From the NCBI RefSeq assembly GCF_030269925.1, contig NC_085126.1:2234501-2298500 (forward strand): DNA of 64,000 nt, given 5' to 3'. Below, piece after piece: positions 22,252-34,213 of the stretch (the stretch's first letter is position 1; each line of letters begins with the position of its first letter). The translations under genes were made by a program, and so were the position numbers. The notes beneath the pieces are model-generated. The model had not been told where the DNA came from. It searched no databases and saw nothing but the letters and a program-made list of their open reading frames with translations. The stretch is from Bombyx mori. Taxonomy: Eukaryota > Arthropoda > Insecta > Lepidoptera > Bombycidae.

Positions 22252-22666
22252 CTAGAGGTCCCGCAGTAGTCGAAATTCGACTATAATTAATTGGAATTGT
22301 AAGTTTGTACACTATTATGATTGTATTTTATACTTCTATAATCACAAATTTCGCCAAGATTACACTATAAAAAATATCAACAAAGACAAACCATATTCTA
22401 TTCTCAATTTGACAACAGACGTCAAGAACAAAAGTTTGACACTAAATAGTATGCATGCGTGTGTGCGTTAAATACATGGTATGTAGTGTGTGTAATGTTT
22501 TCTTTATTGATTTAATGTATCTTTTATGCATTATTTTTAAACAATATTAGCAATCTGCACTACTTCTCTATATTCTCTATAAGTGTGGAAAATTTCATAC
22601 TCCTCCGTCCGCGCAATTTTCGTAATAAGGGATACAAAGTTTTTGCTTCGCGTATTAATATATAGA
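22252..22666 (-). mobile_element. Non-autonomous Helitron, family B
   Basis: CTAG at 22252-22255 preceded by A, hairpin tagtcgaaattcgacta close to this 3' end, and the 5' end tctatatattaatacgcg on the minus strand. Uninterrupted relative of 6124-6683. Confidence 0.8.
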
Positions 22667-22936
22667 TACATAAGATAACCAAAGAAATTTCTTGAAAACA
22701 TTAACTATCACTTTAGTTTTTATTGTTAAACGCTGTAAAAGATCGTGTCTTCACTTTGTCCCTCTAAAATAACTTAATCAAAACGTCTTTAGTATATCAT
22801 GTTACTCCTTACATATATCCATGATACTCCTTGACACAACCGTTTCTCGATTTTAATATTTTGTATAATTCACAGACTATCCAATAGAAATAAGAAAAAT
22901 TGAAGTGGTCGTCGTCTTTTTTTATGTTTGAAGAAT

Positions 22937-23205
22937 TACTGGTGGCCCGGAGGCCTTTCCAGTTTCACCAGGACAGGTGGGTGAGCAAAGGCTCAGCCAG
23001 AAGGGGTGGGATTTGCTAACAGCTGCCCGAACGCCTCCAAAGGAGACCTAACAATTCAAGAGCAGCTGCTTCGCGAATTAATCTACTACCGGATCGGAAT
23101 CGCGACCCGCTGAGAAGATCTGGCGAGAAACACAGCGAGCTGATTCATAGGTTAGGTTGCACGTCGAACTCTTTGTCGAGTTCCGTACGGTTACCGGGGT
23201 CTCTT
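22937..23205 (-). repeat. LINE-like fragment (family 3)
   Basis: ccaggacaggtgggtgagc, gggatttgctaacagctgcc and ctactaccggatcggaatcg recur at 34692-34915 and, eroded, at 63690-63915. Part resembles family 1 tails. Orientation is inferred from that likeness. Confidence 0.6.
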
Positions 23206-23210
23206 AAGCC

Positions 23211-23545
23211 TTTTTTTTATTGCCCTTGTAGCCAGACGAGCATACGGCCCACCTGATGGTGAGTGGTTACCGTCGCCCATGGGCTTCAGCAATGCCAGGG
23301 GCAGAGCCAAGCCGATGCCTACCGCTTAATACTCTCCACAAGCCTCGTTTGAAGAAGGACATGTCATAGCGCTCGGGAAACACCGTGGAGGGGAGCTCAT
23401 TCCATAGCCGGATGGTACGTGGCAAATAAGATTCCTGGAAACGCACTGTGGATGACCGCAGTGGTAAATGCCTGCTCCTAGTGTTAGAGCTGAAGGCGTC
23501 AGGTCGTGCTCTAAGTATAAAACGTATGCGTTCCGTGGCGAAAAC
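23211..23545 (-). repeat. LINE 3' end (family 2)
   Basis: T-run, tgcccttgtagccagacgag, ggagctcattccatagccgg and gaaacgcactgtgg: the longest family 2 type together with 40628-40990. Confidence 0.77.
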
Positions 23546-23587
23546 TAACTTACATTCACGGACAACGTGCGCCCGAACTCAATCGAA

Positions 23588-23938
23588 ATGCCACTGTTTT
23601 CTCGTGACCCGAATATAATCTTAGATCTTGCTACTTTCAAATCGAGCAAAAGACAATTAAATTCTCTGAACGTTTTGAGGAAAAACTTATCCGACCGTCA
23701 CGTATTTAAACTGTTACTCAAAATAATAAGAAAAGCTCTTAATTTTAGCATCTGTTTTCAGTGTGATTTTTACGATCTCTCAGCGGTAAGCAGAGACTTG
23801 GCTGTAATTATGGCACTGGAATTACTTATGTCTATGAGCGATGGTAACAATAATAAACAATCAGGCAGGCCTTATTCGCGGCTGCCTATTGAGACAAATA
23901 AAAAATTAATAATGTTTCTCAATAGCGAACCCCAGTAA
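23588..23938 (+). CDS. Unrecognised 116-residue frame with polyadenylation signal
   Basis: From the ATG at 23588 the frame runs to TAA at 23936. It is mixed in composition, with no transmembrane segment, and ends with GNNNKQSGRPYSRLPI and a basic stretch. I do not recognise a family. An AATAAA lies at 24029-24034, about 90 bases after the stop, as expected for a terminal exon. A splice-acceptor-like tctgttttcag and donor-like gtaagc occur inside the frame, so it could also be part of a spliced gene. It directly follows a LINE end, and chance remains possible. Confidence 0.3.
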   Translation: MPLFSRDPNIILDLATFKSSKRQLNSLNVLRKNLSDRHVFKLLLKIIRKALNFSICFQCDFYDLSAVSRDLAVIMALELLMSMSDGNNNKQSGRPYSRLPIETNKKLIMFLNSEPQ

Positions 23939-24034
23939 ATCCGTGAGTGCTCGTGAACTCTTTCCGTTCGTATAACTGGCATCGACAAAACGAAAAGCCT
24001 GTTTGTATTTCTTAAGTTATTTGTTATTAATAAA

Positions 24035-24515
24035 GAATTTGTTATGAAGTTATTAGTGTTTATATTAGTGTGTCGAGAGGGTAGTTTTTAAATTTGTTTC
24101 GGAGACGCGCGTTGAAATGGTCCTTCAATTAATATAACATATCAACAATGCCATTACTAAATATACATGAAAGTATATAAGGAAATTAAGACAAAAAAAT
24201 ATATTTTTTTACTGTTTTTCCGGCAAATTTCCGAAATGTCTGCATCAATTTGGATCACATTTTCAGGGACAAATAGCTGTTGTTGCTCAGGTTACGTTTA
24301 TTTTCGAAGAAGAATCGGAGTTTTGCGTTATGTATTTATAACCAATCAAATTGTGAACAAAATTTGATTAAAGTATATTATATTCAGTCGGTGTGCCTAT
24401 TACGAGTATTTTAATATATATGTGTTGACGATCTTTGCCATTTCAATCTTCATCAATCGGTTTTATTACCAAGCTCTGCTTCTAAGTCAAATGTTGGATA
24501 CTGGTGGTCGGTAGA
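24035..24515. other. AT-rich stretch without recognised gene
   Basis: The frame at 24167-24367 has no recognised domain. Confidence 0.35.
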
Positions 24516-24830
24516 TTTTTTTTTTCCTACCTAAGCTGAGAGCCTTGAGAGGCTATATCAGCGTAAACTTAACTAGTAGGTGAGCTCACGGGGCTCAAGC
24601 TTGACGAGGTTGCTAACACGAATCCTAGCCAGAGCCGTGCTTCGTAGAATCTACCACCGGATCGGAAACGCGACCCACTGAGAAGATCCGGCGAGAAACT
24701 CAGTGGGCTGTGTCTGAGGGTTAATTTACTCGTCGAGCCCTTCGTCGCAAGCGACGGGTTCGACGAGAACGATGACCGGTGCTTGAGATACCTAAAAGCA
24801 CCGTTAGTGGATCGGAAGGATCCGAAACGA
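24516..24830 (-). repeat. LINE 3' end (family 1)
   Basis: T-run then cctacctaagctgagagcc, ending within gtggatcggaaggatccg. Confidence 0.78.
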
Positions 24831-25296
24831 CGTGGTCTGTAGATACCGGTGGTGGCATGAATCGAGCTTTACAATTCGAAGATTATATTTTTACGATTTA
24901 TATTTTACGATCTTTATTACTTAGCACATTGGTAAATTCAGTCTGATTTAGCTAATAAATGAGTATGGCTAACGAATAGCCAGAAGTAAATTATCAGGAA
25001 GTCGAACCACACAGCCAAGGGCACATCAAGGGCAAAGAAACTTGTCTACTGAGTGAAAAGATGATACACAGCCATAAATCCATTGCTTTTGTGTTTACTT
25101 TTCTTATCACGGTGTAGACATAACTTCCTTTACGATACAAGACGAAATATTTTAGATAATATCACACCAACGTTCTCAGATTACGGAGATAAAAAATATA
25201 TAATTAAAATTCGAACAAAGCCGATGCAATGCATAGGTATTATCAGTTATACTTAGCGGACCACCCAAATTGGGTGAAAGAACTGAATAATATTTG

Positions 25297-25411
25297 TTTT
25301 TTTTTATTGCCCCTGTAGGCAGACAAGCACACGGCCCACTTGATGGTGAGTGGTTACCGTTGCCCATGGACTTCAGCAATGCCAGGGGCAGAGCCGAGCC
25401 GCTGCCTACCG
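25297..25411 (-). repeat. LINE 3' end (family 2), short
   Basis: T-run, attgcccctgtaggcagac, to gccgctgcctaccg. Confidence 0.75.
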
Positions 25412-25569
25412 AAAAATAAAATGTAAAGTAAAGAAAAAAAAGTTGTAATTTTTTATTATTGTCAGAAATATTATGATGTTGCGAATTTAATTCAATTTAA
25501 AACGAAAAAGAAAACGTTACACCTGTGTTTTTTGATAATTTTGTAACAAGTTTTTTTTTATGTATTAGC

Positions 25570-25735
25570 TCCCGTTCCATCTGGTTTTAGAGCACATCAC
25601 AACCTAATTATATTTTTCTCCTGAAATGGTTTTCCTGACTTCAACGGACTATGTTATGACAATATCACGGCAGGTATAGACAGGACGATACTACCTACAC
25701 GGGCGCACTCACGATACCTACCATTAATAATAGCC
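25570..25735 (-). repeat. Degraded Bm1
   Basis: Recognisable only by order: tatcacggcaggtatagacag, then actacctacacgggcgcact and acctaccattaat. Confidence 0.45.
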
Positions 25736-26317
25736 TAAAATAAATATCATACACGTTAGAACTTTTTTTTATAATTTACGCATTATTTGGTATTATATCA
25801 GTCGCGACGTCCGCCTTCGTACACATTCCATTATAAATATTCAAATATTTAAATATCACAATTTATTGACACGTTTTTAAGTATATTTGATTATTATAAA
25901 ACTTTACAAAAATAATTTAGAAGATACTTACATGTTCGCCATAGCAGTTTTACATTAATATTTTAGGAAACAACCGAAAAATTTTGGTACCCCAAAAATG
26001 TCAACAAAAATTATTTAATTTAGAAAAGAACTCAAAATAATTCAGTGTTATGAAATAATAATTCGAAGGGTTTATTCCGACGAGTTGAAAATCGTGAATG
26101 AAAAGCAGAACTAAGTCACTTTTTACTCAAAAGAGTATGCTCTTATTATTATTTCGAAATTTTAAAATGGCCGCGTGTAGCGTCCACGCCGTTCGCGCGT
26201 CTTTTACTAACTAAACAACCGAACGAAATTCGAAATGCGAAATGAACTCGCTCGCCGCTCGGTAAGCGCTTCAGGCGGGCCGAATGTGTGCGTTAATTAA
26301 GCGACTAAGATAGCTGA
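25736..26317. other. AT-rich stretch without recognised gene
   Basis: No gene or repeat was recognised. The end at about 26165-26290 is GC-richer without clear coding. Confidence 0.35.
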
Positions 26318-26723
26318 TAGTTTTCCAATTACAGCACAAGAGCGCATTATGCGGCATAATGCTCAACGTTGAATGTTCCAACTACAGCAACGCTTCGTAC
26401 AATCGAGCACTCTCAAAAGTGCTGCTCTCGCGTGATACTCGCAATCGATACCGACTCAGTGACAGAAAATTGACAAATGTTTTTTCTTTAAGTTGGCATT
26501 GATCGAAATTTTGTTTATATTAACGTTAGTATAATGTTGAAAAAAATTGTAAGGCTTTCGTTTCGTCGTAGTTTCTTAGAAATAATCAATGTTAATTAAA
26601 ACTGTGCTAACTTAGCGCACTCTGCTGATGCATTTGAAAACTAATTCATGTTCCAATTAAGCTTCAGCATAATTCGGCATTGTGCGTCACTGAGTCGCAT
26701 TATGCTCTGTAATTGGAAAACTA
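26318..26723. mobile_element. MITE with 17-bp terminal inverted repeats
   Basis: tagttttccaattacag (26318-26334) and ctgtaattggaaaacta (26707-26723) are perfect inverse copies; next to them gcataatgc-type blocks extend the symmetry imperfectly. 406 bp, non-coding. Confidence 0.75.
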
Positions 26724-26925
26724 CCTATAGATGCACGCCCACAGGAATAAATCAATCAAATCAATAAATCAATCAATAATCTTGATATTATTTCTGTGTG
26801 CACACCACTCTTCACGCAACTTATAATTCAATTTTTAAGTATGTAGGTATGCCAATCTGAATTATATTTAGGGCAGTACCTGTACCCGCTTCTATTATAA
26901 CGGTCTACGGATAATGTAGAAGTAG

Positions 26926-27166
26926 TTACTGGTGGTAGGACCTCTTGTAAGTCCGCACGGGTAGGTACCACCGCCCTGCCTATTTCTGCCGTGAAGCAGT
27001 AATGCGTTTCGGTTTGAAGGGTGAGGCAGTCGTAGTAATACTGAGACCTTGGAACTTGTATCTCAAGGTGGGTGGCATATTTACGTTGTAGATGTCTATG
27101 GGCTCCAGTAACCACTTAACACCAGGTGGGCTGTGAACTAGTCTACACATCTAAGCAATAAAAAAA
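26926..27166 (+). repeat. Bm1 SINE, headless, with target duplication
   Basis: The body starts tactggtggtagg and ends in an A-run. The 7-bp agtagtt occurs just before it (26921-26927, overlapping the first base) and just after (27167-27173), showing that the headless form is a whole insertion. Confidence 0.9.
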
Positions 27167-27479
27167 AGTAGTTGTAGTTGCTCACAAAGCCAGGCATGGC
27201 TATCAATATGACACAAGCTGGAGGCTGATGGGCACTCGTGCTCACCTCCTATTAAATATATAATAGGTATCCAAAGAAATCACGATTATGAAAATACAGA
27301 AAAACCAAAATACATATTACGAAATTTTTATCTTTTGGTATTTCCAAATCTAAATTTTAGCGTAAATATTTAAAGTAATCAAAATTAATGAGCTTAAAAT
27401 GAAAAACGAATAAAATAAAAAAGACATCAAAAGAAAAGAAAAAAAGTCCTCCCATGTGGCACGTTGAAATGGATGTACT

Positions 27480-27610
27480 GGGTACTGAAGATATATATAA
27501 TAAAAACCCGGGGGTTGTAAGGAACAGGCAAGGTCGTAAAGCTCATGCCAGAGCTTATGCGGAATGATATGAGGACATGTTGCACCGACCCCACATGAGA
27601 CAAGTCTTCT
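27480..27610 (+). repeat. Possible LINE 3' fragment
   Basis: gcggaatgatatgaggacatgttgcaccgaccccac resembles the last bases of the RTE-like pieces at 29824 and 55297 (catgttgcaccgacccca). Confidence 0.4.
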
Positions 27611-27703
27611 TCTGAAAACCCATAGAAATTACAACTTAAAATCTGCTACCTTGTTACAGATTCGCGGAGGACGGTGATTCTGTTTGAAGCTCAGAAAATG
27701 CCT

Positions 27704-27833
27704 TATTATTATTATTATCAGCCCACAGACGTCCACTGCTGGACATAGGCCTCCCCCAAGCCTCGCCACAAAGACCGGTCCTGCGCTGCCTGCATCCAGC
27801 GGATCCCCGCGAACCTCAATAGGTCGTCGGTCC
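27704..27833 (-). repeat. LINE 3' end (family 5)
   Basis: (att)n followed by cagcccacagacgtccactg, ctggacataggcctccccca and aagaccggtcctgcgctgcc. This is a repeat I know as widespread in moth and butterfly DNA, here in inverse orientation with its microsatellite tail. Confidence 0.6.
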
Positions 27834-28404
27834 TTACTACCAATAAATTTGTTATTTATATGTAGGATCGGGCAAATGACCCAGTGATTACTATTCATCA
27901 CAGCTTTGGATAATTTAAGCTTTTAATTAGCCAGGTCAAAATCAAACATCAACAATGTTGACCCGGATCAAGATGTATATAGGTCCTTATGCGTCCCTGT
28001 TTTAGTCTGTACAGCCCTCATCCAAACGAGTATACCGGCTGTCTCTGGCATAACTTACTACCTACATCATCATACCATCCCTCCTAATATTTATTATTTA
28101 TTTTAATTATTTATATACTAATTGAAAGATTCCCAACAAATTTTTTAATCAAAGAACTGAAAAATTGTATAGTACCTATTAAAACAATGATTCTATAACA
28201 GACAATCCCCACGAGCACAAAATATAACAATAAAAGTTTATTACTATTAAGAGGAGAGATAAGCCGAATGCCGAGATATATTTTAGTTTAAGCTAATTTT
28301 ATAGTTTTCTTACCTCTATTGTTATCATTTTATGTTTAGTTAAATAAGTTAAGTTCTAACAGCAATAAAGGCTTATTTATTTATTACTATCTATTCCGTA
28401 TGAT
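27834..28404. other. AT-rich stretch without recognised gene
   Basis: No feature was recognised. Confidence 0.35.
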
Positions 28405-28880
28405 CCCGGTACACCTGGTGTTAAGTTGTTCCTGGAGGACATAGACATCGCAAGGTACAATCAATGCCGCCGTTTTTAGACATGAGAACGAATTTTTAAT
28501 GATAATGTTTAAGTGCTTACTGGTGGTAGGACCTCTTAAGAGTCCACGCGGGTAGGTACCACCACCCTACTTATTTCTGCCGTGAAGCAGTAATGCGTTT
28601 CGGTTTGAAGGGTGGGGCAGCCGTTGTAACTATACTTGAGACCTTCGAACTTATATCTCAAAGTGGGTGGCGCATTTACGTTGTAGATGTCCATGGGCTC
28701 CAGTATTCACTTAACACCAGGTGGGCTGTGAGCTCGTTCACCTATCTAAGCAATAAAAAAAAAAGTGCTACTCTACTCTTCGAACTGCAACCCATGAATG
28801 ACTTTTGTCAGAAATAGGCAAAAAGATGGTATTTATTTGTGTGAGCTTACAATACGTCCTACCACCAATTTGTCGTCAAG
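28405..28880 (-). repeat. Old Bm1, split by a younger Bm1
   Basis: A diverged minus-strand Bm1 3' part (cacctggtgttaagttgttcc to agacatgag) lies left, and its continuation (gtcagaaataggcaaaaag to cgtcctaccaccaa) lies right, of the plus-strand copy at 28518-28763. Confidence 0.65.
28518..28763 (+). repeat. Bm1 SINE, headless, with target duplication
   Basis: It starts tactggtggtagg and ends in an A-run. The 7-bp aagtgct flanks it (28511-28517 and 28763-28769). Confidence 0.9.
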
Positions 28881-28968
28881 TTAGAGCCCCGTGAGCTCAC
28901 CTATTAGTTTTGTGAATCTAGCATAGCCTCTAGAGGTTACTAGAAGTGGTAAGAAAAAAAAACTCCAA
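28872..28968 (+). repeat. LINE 3' tail (family 1), short
   Basis: gagccccgtgagctcacctat to a degraded aggctat block and eight A. Confidence 0.55.
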
Positions 28969-29192
28969 TAAATGCTAGATGGTGATCGCATTACGCCGGT
29001 ATAATACTTAGAGAACGCTGCTGTCCATTCTCTGGTTCCCATCACGACACCTGCGCAAAGAGATGGATTGGTATTTAGTAGTGTTGTGAAATATATTGTA
29101 GTTCAACGACATTTAAGTAATTTATTCTTGCATCTAGGGACCGAATCCACAAATAAGGCAAGACATTCCAGACGAAATATTTTAATTTTAAA

Positions 29193-29482
29193 CTAGCTGA
29201 CCCGGCAGACTTCGTAGTGCCTCAATCGATAAATAAAAGACCTAAACTTTTGTATAAAATAAACTTAAAACAAACAAAAGGAATCCATCCTACGGGGGAC
29301 ACATCAAAGGAAAAACATCATTGTTATTTTTATTTAATTCCAAGCATTTTCATATTTATCTTCCTTTTAAACCTTCTCTGGACTTCCACGAATAATTCAA
29401 GACCAAAATTCGCCAAATCGGTTCAGCCGTTCTCGAGTTTTAGCGAGACTAACGAACAGCATTTTTTTTTTATATATATAGA
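29193..29482 (-). mobile_element. Non-autonomous Helitron, family A
   Basis: CTAG at 29193-29196 and the TCTATATATATA end at 29482 on the minus strand. Confidence 0.82.
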
Positions 29483-29823
29483 TATCTTTCCGAATATTAC
29501 GTCCCCATTAACATTCTGAAGATTCACGCAATTATTTTGAAGCGATGACTAGAGCCAGATTAATAGCAAAACCGCATTCTTCTTAAGGAAGGCGAATGAA
29601 AATATCACGTCACAAACAACGTGCCCACAACTCTATGTGCTTGTATTCTATAAATACACTGTAACTGGTATTCATAAAGTAAATCTTTGAAGTCGACTGA
29701 GATTTACTGCTGCAAAGATAATGGACGCGATAAACGTTAAAGCGTTATGGGGATTTAAGCGCATTTCCGAGTCTTACGTATGGTATATAGGTGATAAGAC
29801 CTGTTTTTTTTCGGTCGACAGGA

Positions 29824-30150
29824 AAAAGGATGAACATAATGTCGAAATTATGGGCGATATGCGAGTGGAACAGGAGAGTGGAAGCTGAGAAGTGCGCGTT
29901 TGGGATGGTATGGACATGTGATGAGACGAAATGAAAATGAGGTTGGTAAGAGAGAGCTAACTATGAATGTGGATGGATATAGAGGAAGAGGTAGACCTAA
30001 GAAGAAATGGATGGATTGCGTGAAAGACGATATGGGTAAGAGGGGACAGAGCGAATAAATGGTATATGATAGAGGAGTATGGAAGGAGAAAACATGTTGC
30101 GCCGACCCCAGATGACTGGGAGAAGGGCAGGATAATGATGATGATGATGA
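29824..30150 (+). pseudogene. RTE-like LINE C-terminus
   Basis: The frame contains KLRSAR-like then RLGWYGH-type text (gggatggtatggacatgtg), gatatagaggaagaggtagac (GYRGRGR) and kkkwmd-type codons, ending in a (gat)n tail. At least one frame break is needed. Nearly the same piece is at 55297-55705. Confidence 0.65.
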
Positions 30151-30451
30151 TGTGAGAGTGGAACATGGACTATAAGTAATCTAAGCAGTTAATGCATTCT
30201 GATGTTCGTAATTTAAAACAATTGAGACTTCAACATCATGTCTCACGGTGGATGAAGGAATTGAATATGGCCAAACGGAACATATGGACAACACCAGACC
30301 TTGAGCTGATCTCGAGTCTAGAATAACAATAAGTTTGGCCGTCACTATAAAGTCCGATACTGTGTTCGGATCAGCTCTAGTTGCTGCTGATACATCTATG
30401 CCACGGTGACAGTATCCGTATTTATTTTTGTACTTAACTTCGTTCTAAGCT

Positions 30452-30668
30452 CCTTTTTTTTTGAGTTGAACCGACTAAAACCTCCTGTCGTTCAACAACC
30501 AGCATCCAAACCTCGCATGAGACAGAACTCATGAAAAGGCAAATGGGGGAAAGTGAAGCGTTTAGTGCGGAGCACACCTCTCCCATCACCCTCCCCCACG
30601 GGACGTCGGACCGGCGGTCGTCGGCGCCCCGACCACCAGCCCTCTCGGTCGACAGTCCTAAGACCCTA
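30452..30668 (-). repeat. LINE 3' region (family 4), terminal part missing
   Basis: From the T-run it goes directly to gttgaaccgactaaaacctcc, then matches 49800-49975 (gagtgaagcgtttagtgcgg type). The last bases before the poly-A, present at 49727-49790, are absent. Confidence 0.6.
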
Positions 30669-30874
30669 GATCCAATTTCAGTGTTCGACAATTACAACCA
30701 AGTTGGAATAAAAATAATAGAAAGTTGGGATAACATTGAGAGCATATAATTTTAACGTGTCACACAGCTCGTAACTTCTCCTTAAAAAATAAAAACCTTG
30801 AAATGTCACAGTGCTGAGTTTGATCTGTAAAAAAAAAACCACAGAATATATTCAAGCGCCTGAACACTAAATGC

Positions 30875-30985
30875 TAATGGTAGGGCATCTTGTAAGCCCA
30901 TGGGCTATATTTCTGACGGTAAAGTTTTTAAAATACATTATGCGTTTCGGTTTGAAAGACAAGACATTTACGCTGTAATCTGCAT
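30875..30985 (+). repeat. Degraded Bm1
   Basis: taatggtagggcatcttgtaag and tatgcgtttcggtttgaaag mark an old, deleted Bm1. Confidence 0.55.
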
Positions 30986-30989
30986 GGCC

Positions 30990-32104
30990 GATCACTCGAT
31001 CTCACATTCGATCACTTAATTAATTTAATATATTTAGGTTATTTAGTAGTTTTAAACTATTCTGATAATTGAAATATATTAAAGTGCATATATAGGTATA
31101 TGAATAAAAAAAGATCACTTAATTAACATTAACATAAAAATTATAATGAAATTTAACTGACAAATTATGGAACACGTATTCATATTGTTCTGCATTTTGG
31201 GGACTTGGAATTCTAGAAACAAACTTGGTTTTACAGACTACTTTCTTGTCTCTACCTAGCCTACACTAGGCAACAATCTATTTTCAAGAATCTCGAAATA
31301 GGCCATGGGCACACCTGTTTGACTGTCAATCGACATGTTTAAAGGCCCACTGACCTTGCCGACACACCTGGAAGTCGATTTACGATGGCTTCAGTTGCCA
31401 AACCACCATATATCTATTTGTGGACAAAGTGCTAGGTACGATAAAACATTTTCGCGCGCTTTGTTTGACATTCCAAAATCCAAGTGACGCACGAGTTATA
31501 GATTATCCAAATTAATTTCAAAAGAGTAGGTATCTACAGAGTTCATGCACACGGGGACAGTATTCCGTTTGTAATTTATCCTTTGATCTACTTTGGGACT
31601 GTGGGATCCTGGATATCGAAGTTTTAATAGACTCTTTTATGAATTTATTTATTATCAACCATTGCTAACGGTAAGAATTTGCGACATAACATATCATAGC
31701 TACTTTATTCTAAAAATCACTGGATTATGTAATGAAACAAGTGAGAATAACTTTAGGTACTAAGTATGGATTATGTAGAAGTCGTATAAGTTCTAGCCAA
31801 ATAAATCAGATAGTTAACAGCCCTTTAGTGTACGTTTACTTTTCAAACGTTAGTATATTGCACCTTCGCTGTACATCTGGCCTTTGTTTACATATCTTCC
31901 GAATGTATTGTTTTCAAGGAGATATCTATCTTAAAAAATATAAACATAAAAGCCAATAACTATAATGAGAAGCCTTTCTTATTTGTTCGTTTATGAGCGT
32001 GCTAAATTTAAGTGATGCTGATATTAATTAAGAGGTACAGAATTTACAGTAAAATGCCAAATGTATTTGAAAAAAGTGAGGACTTGGATTCTTCCTTTTT
32101 AAAT
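30990..32104. other. AT-rich stretch without recognised gene
   Basis: The frame at 31732-31959 has no domain I recognise. Confidence 0.4.
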
Positions 32105-32405
32105 TTTTATTTCTTAGATGGATGGTTGAGCTCAGGGCCTATTTAGTGGTTACCGGAGCTCATGGATATCAACAACGTCGACACTCACCTCGAGACATTA
32201 GTTCTAAGGTCTCCGTTTTTACCCGTGTGGTCTCACAAGGCATCCTCTCGTCTTTCTTGTGTCGATAATCCACAATGGGTCGTGGCTTCCTCTAATAAGT
32301 TTTTCCTGGATTATGCTGCACCACTCCTGCCTATCGTCGGCTGTGTAGATAGCAACGTAGACTGACGTGCTTGGATTAAAAGACAAGGCGTCCTACCACC
32401 AGTAA
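32105..32405 (-). repeat. Diverged Bm1
   Basis: cttagatggatggttgagctc at the left and gcgtcctaccaccagtaa at the right bracket a body with about 100 bases of unrelated or unrecognisable sequence. Confidence 0.6.
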
Positions 32406-32409
32406 CAAT

Positions 32410-33748
32410 TCGATCTATTTCCAATTTACAAAGCTACCGCGTACCGAATCTGTACCCAAATACACAAATCTTAATAATCCGCATCAAATATAACACAATA
32501 TTTTCATGCTATACCAAAACACAAGATAGAATCCGCGAACATTTTTAAAAGTATTTGGGCCGGCTTAATATAGCTTTGACGGATGGCCGCTGAAATTAAA
32601 TGGAAAATAAAATTTAACAGTGGCAATAAATATTTCGTTTTGCAGGTATAAATCTTTCAAGGTTTTGAGTAGGGTCTGCAGAGGTGTAGGCATTCTTAGA
32701 CTTTGTTTGTTTGTTTGTGCAATGGTTAGTGTTGTATTACAACATAACCTCCTTACTTGATTTATTATTTGATTTAACAAAAATTTTACCGATTTCTTTG
32801 AGATTAGTCGAATCGTTTGTGCCCCTAACTCTATGAACCAGGAACGGAGTTAATCAAAAGACAATAAGAGGCGTAGGATTTTAGATACCGAATTCTCTCT
32901 CCGCAAGGGACGGTCACAGATAAATACTAGCGTCAAAACAACAAGCACCATGGAAACATAAGTTACAGAAGGTGGAAGGTAAAAATAAATTATAAAAAAG
33001 TCTGTAAGCTTTTAATGCTTAAAAGGTTTGGTTAAATGAGCTCTTGGCTCGTTCGATGTTAAGTGGTCATCGGCATGAGTTTTAACGACTGGCCCTGACG
33101 ACAATCCCTTTTTAGATTATATTTCCCGAAGTAAATCCATTGCAACATGTCCTAGGGGGGAATCTTTCTAATTCTTCTTTTGGTGTTTCTTTAACTTATT
33201 CCGTTTTCGGCTCAACGATTTCCATTTTAAAATAAAAAATTGCACAAATATTTGGATATATCAAATTTTATTCGTTTTAAAAATTATTAATATTTTTTAC
33301 GATTATCTAGTAAAATTAAAACTACCCTTCCCTGCTCGAAGATTCATTTGCATACAAACCTCAATAATGATATTCGCGAATCCTTACAATACCTATAAAG
33401 AAAAAATGAAACAAAATTTATATTTATAGCTTCACGTTATAAATGTCTCGCCTCATCGTGATTTGGGTACACCGTCCCAAAAACCCGAATATATTATATT
33501 TATTCCGGTGTTGTGTCCTTTTCGAAAATAAACTTTCACTGAGTGGTCTGCAGCAAAACAATTTCGTAACGATAATGCGTGGCGATGATTCAGCCTGAGA
33601 TGTGCCGATTAAAGATATTTTATCGGGAGCAGAGGCATTAGTCTACTTATTGCAAAAAAACGTTCTTAAGCATTCGGGTTCGTGTGTAGCTTTTCCTTGA
33701 GATCTACCTGGAGCCACTGCGTTCATTCACAATGCGTTTCCAGAGATC
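32410..33748. other. AT-rich stretch without recognised gene
   Basis: A Bm1-like scrap occurs near 33040-33100 (gttaagtggtcatcggcatgag). Nothing else was recognised. Confidence 0.4.
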
Positions 33749-33995
33749 TACTAGTGGTAGGACCTCTTGTGAGTCCGCACGGGTAGGTACCACCGCCCCG
33801 CCTATGTCTGCCGTGAAGCAGTAATGCGTTTCGGTTTAAAAGGTGGGGCAGCCGTTGTAACTATACTGAGACCTTAGAACTTATATCTCAAGGTGTGTGG
33901 CGCATTTACGTTGTAGATGTCTATGGGTTCCAGTAACCACTTAACACCAGGTGGGCTGTGAGCTCGTCCACACATCTAGGTAATAAAAAAAAAAT
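33749..33995 (+). repeat. Bm1 SINE, headless form
   Basis: It starts tactagtggtagg and ends aataaaaaaaaaat. Confidence 0.88.
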
Positions 33996-34005
33996 CTTTT
34001 TGCCA

Positions 34006-34213
34006 CGTACCATCAAGCTTTGTAATGAGGTCACCTCCACGGTGTTTCCCGAGCGTTATGACATTTCCTTTGTCAAACGAGGCTTGTAGAAAGTACGTAA
34101 CGGTAGGCATCAGCTTGACTCTTCCCCTGGCATTGCTGAGGTTTGTGAGCGACGGTAACTACTCACCATCGGACGGGCCGTATGCTTGTGTATCTACGAA
34201 GATCTAAAAAAAG
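34006..34213 (+). repeat. LINE 3' end (family 2), plus strand
   Basis: The inverse of the other family 2 copies: ttgccacgtaccatc, ctccacggtgtttcccgagcg, ttactcaccatc-like, ending in taaaaaaag. It directly follows a Bm1 tail. Confidence 0.65.
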
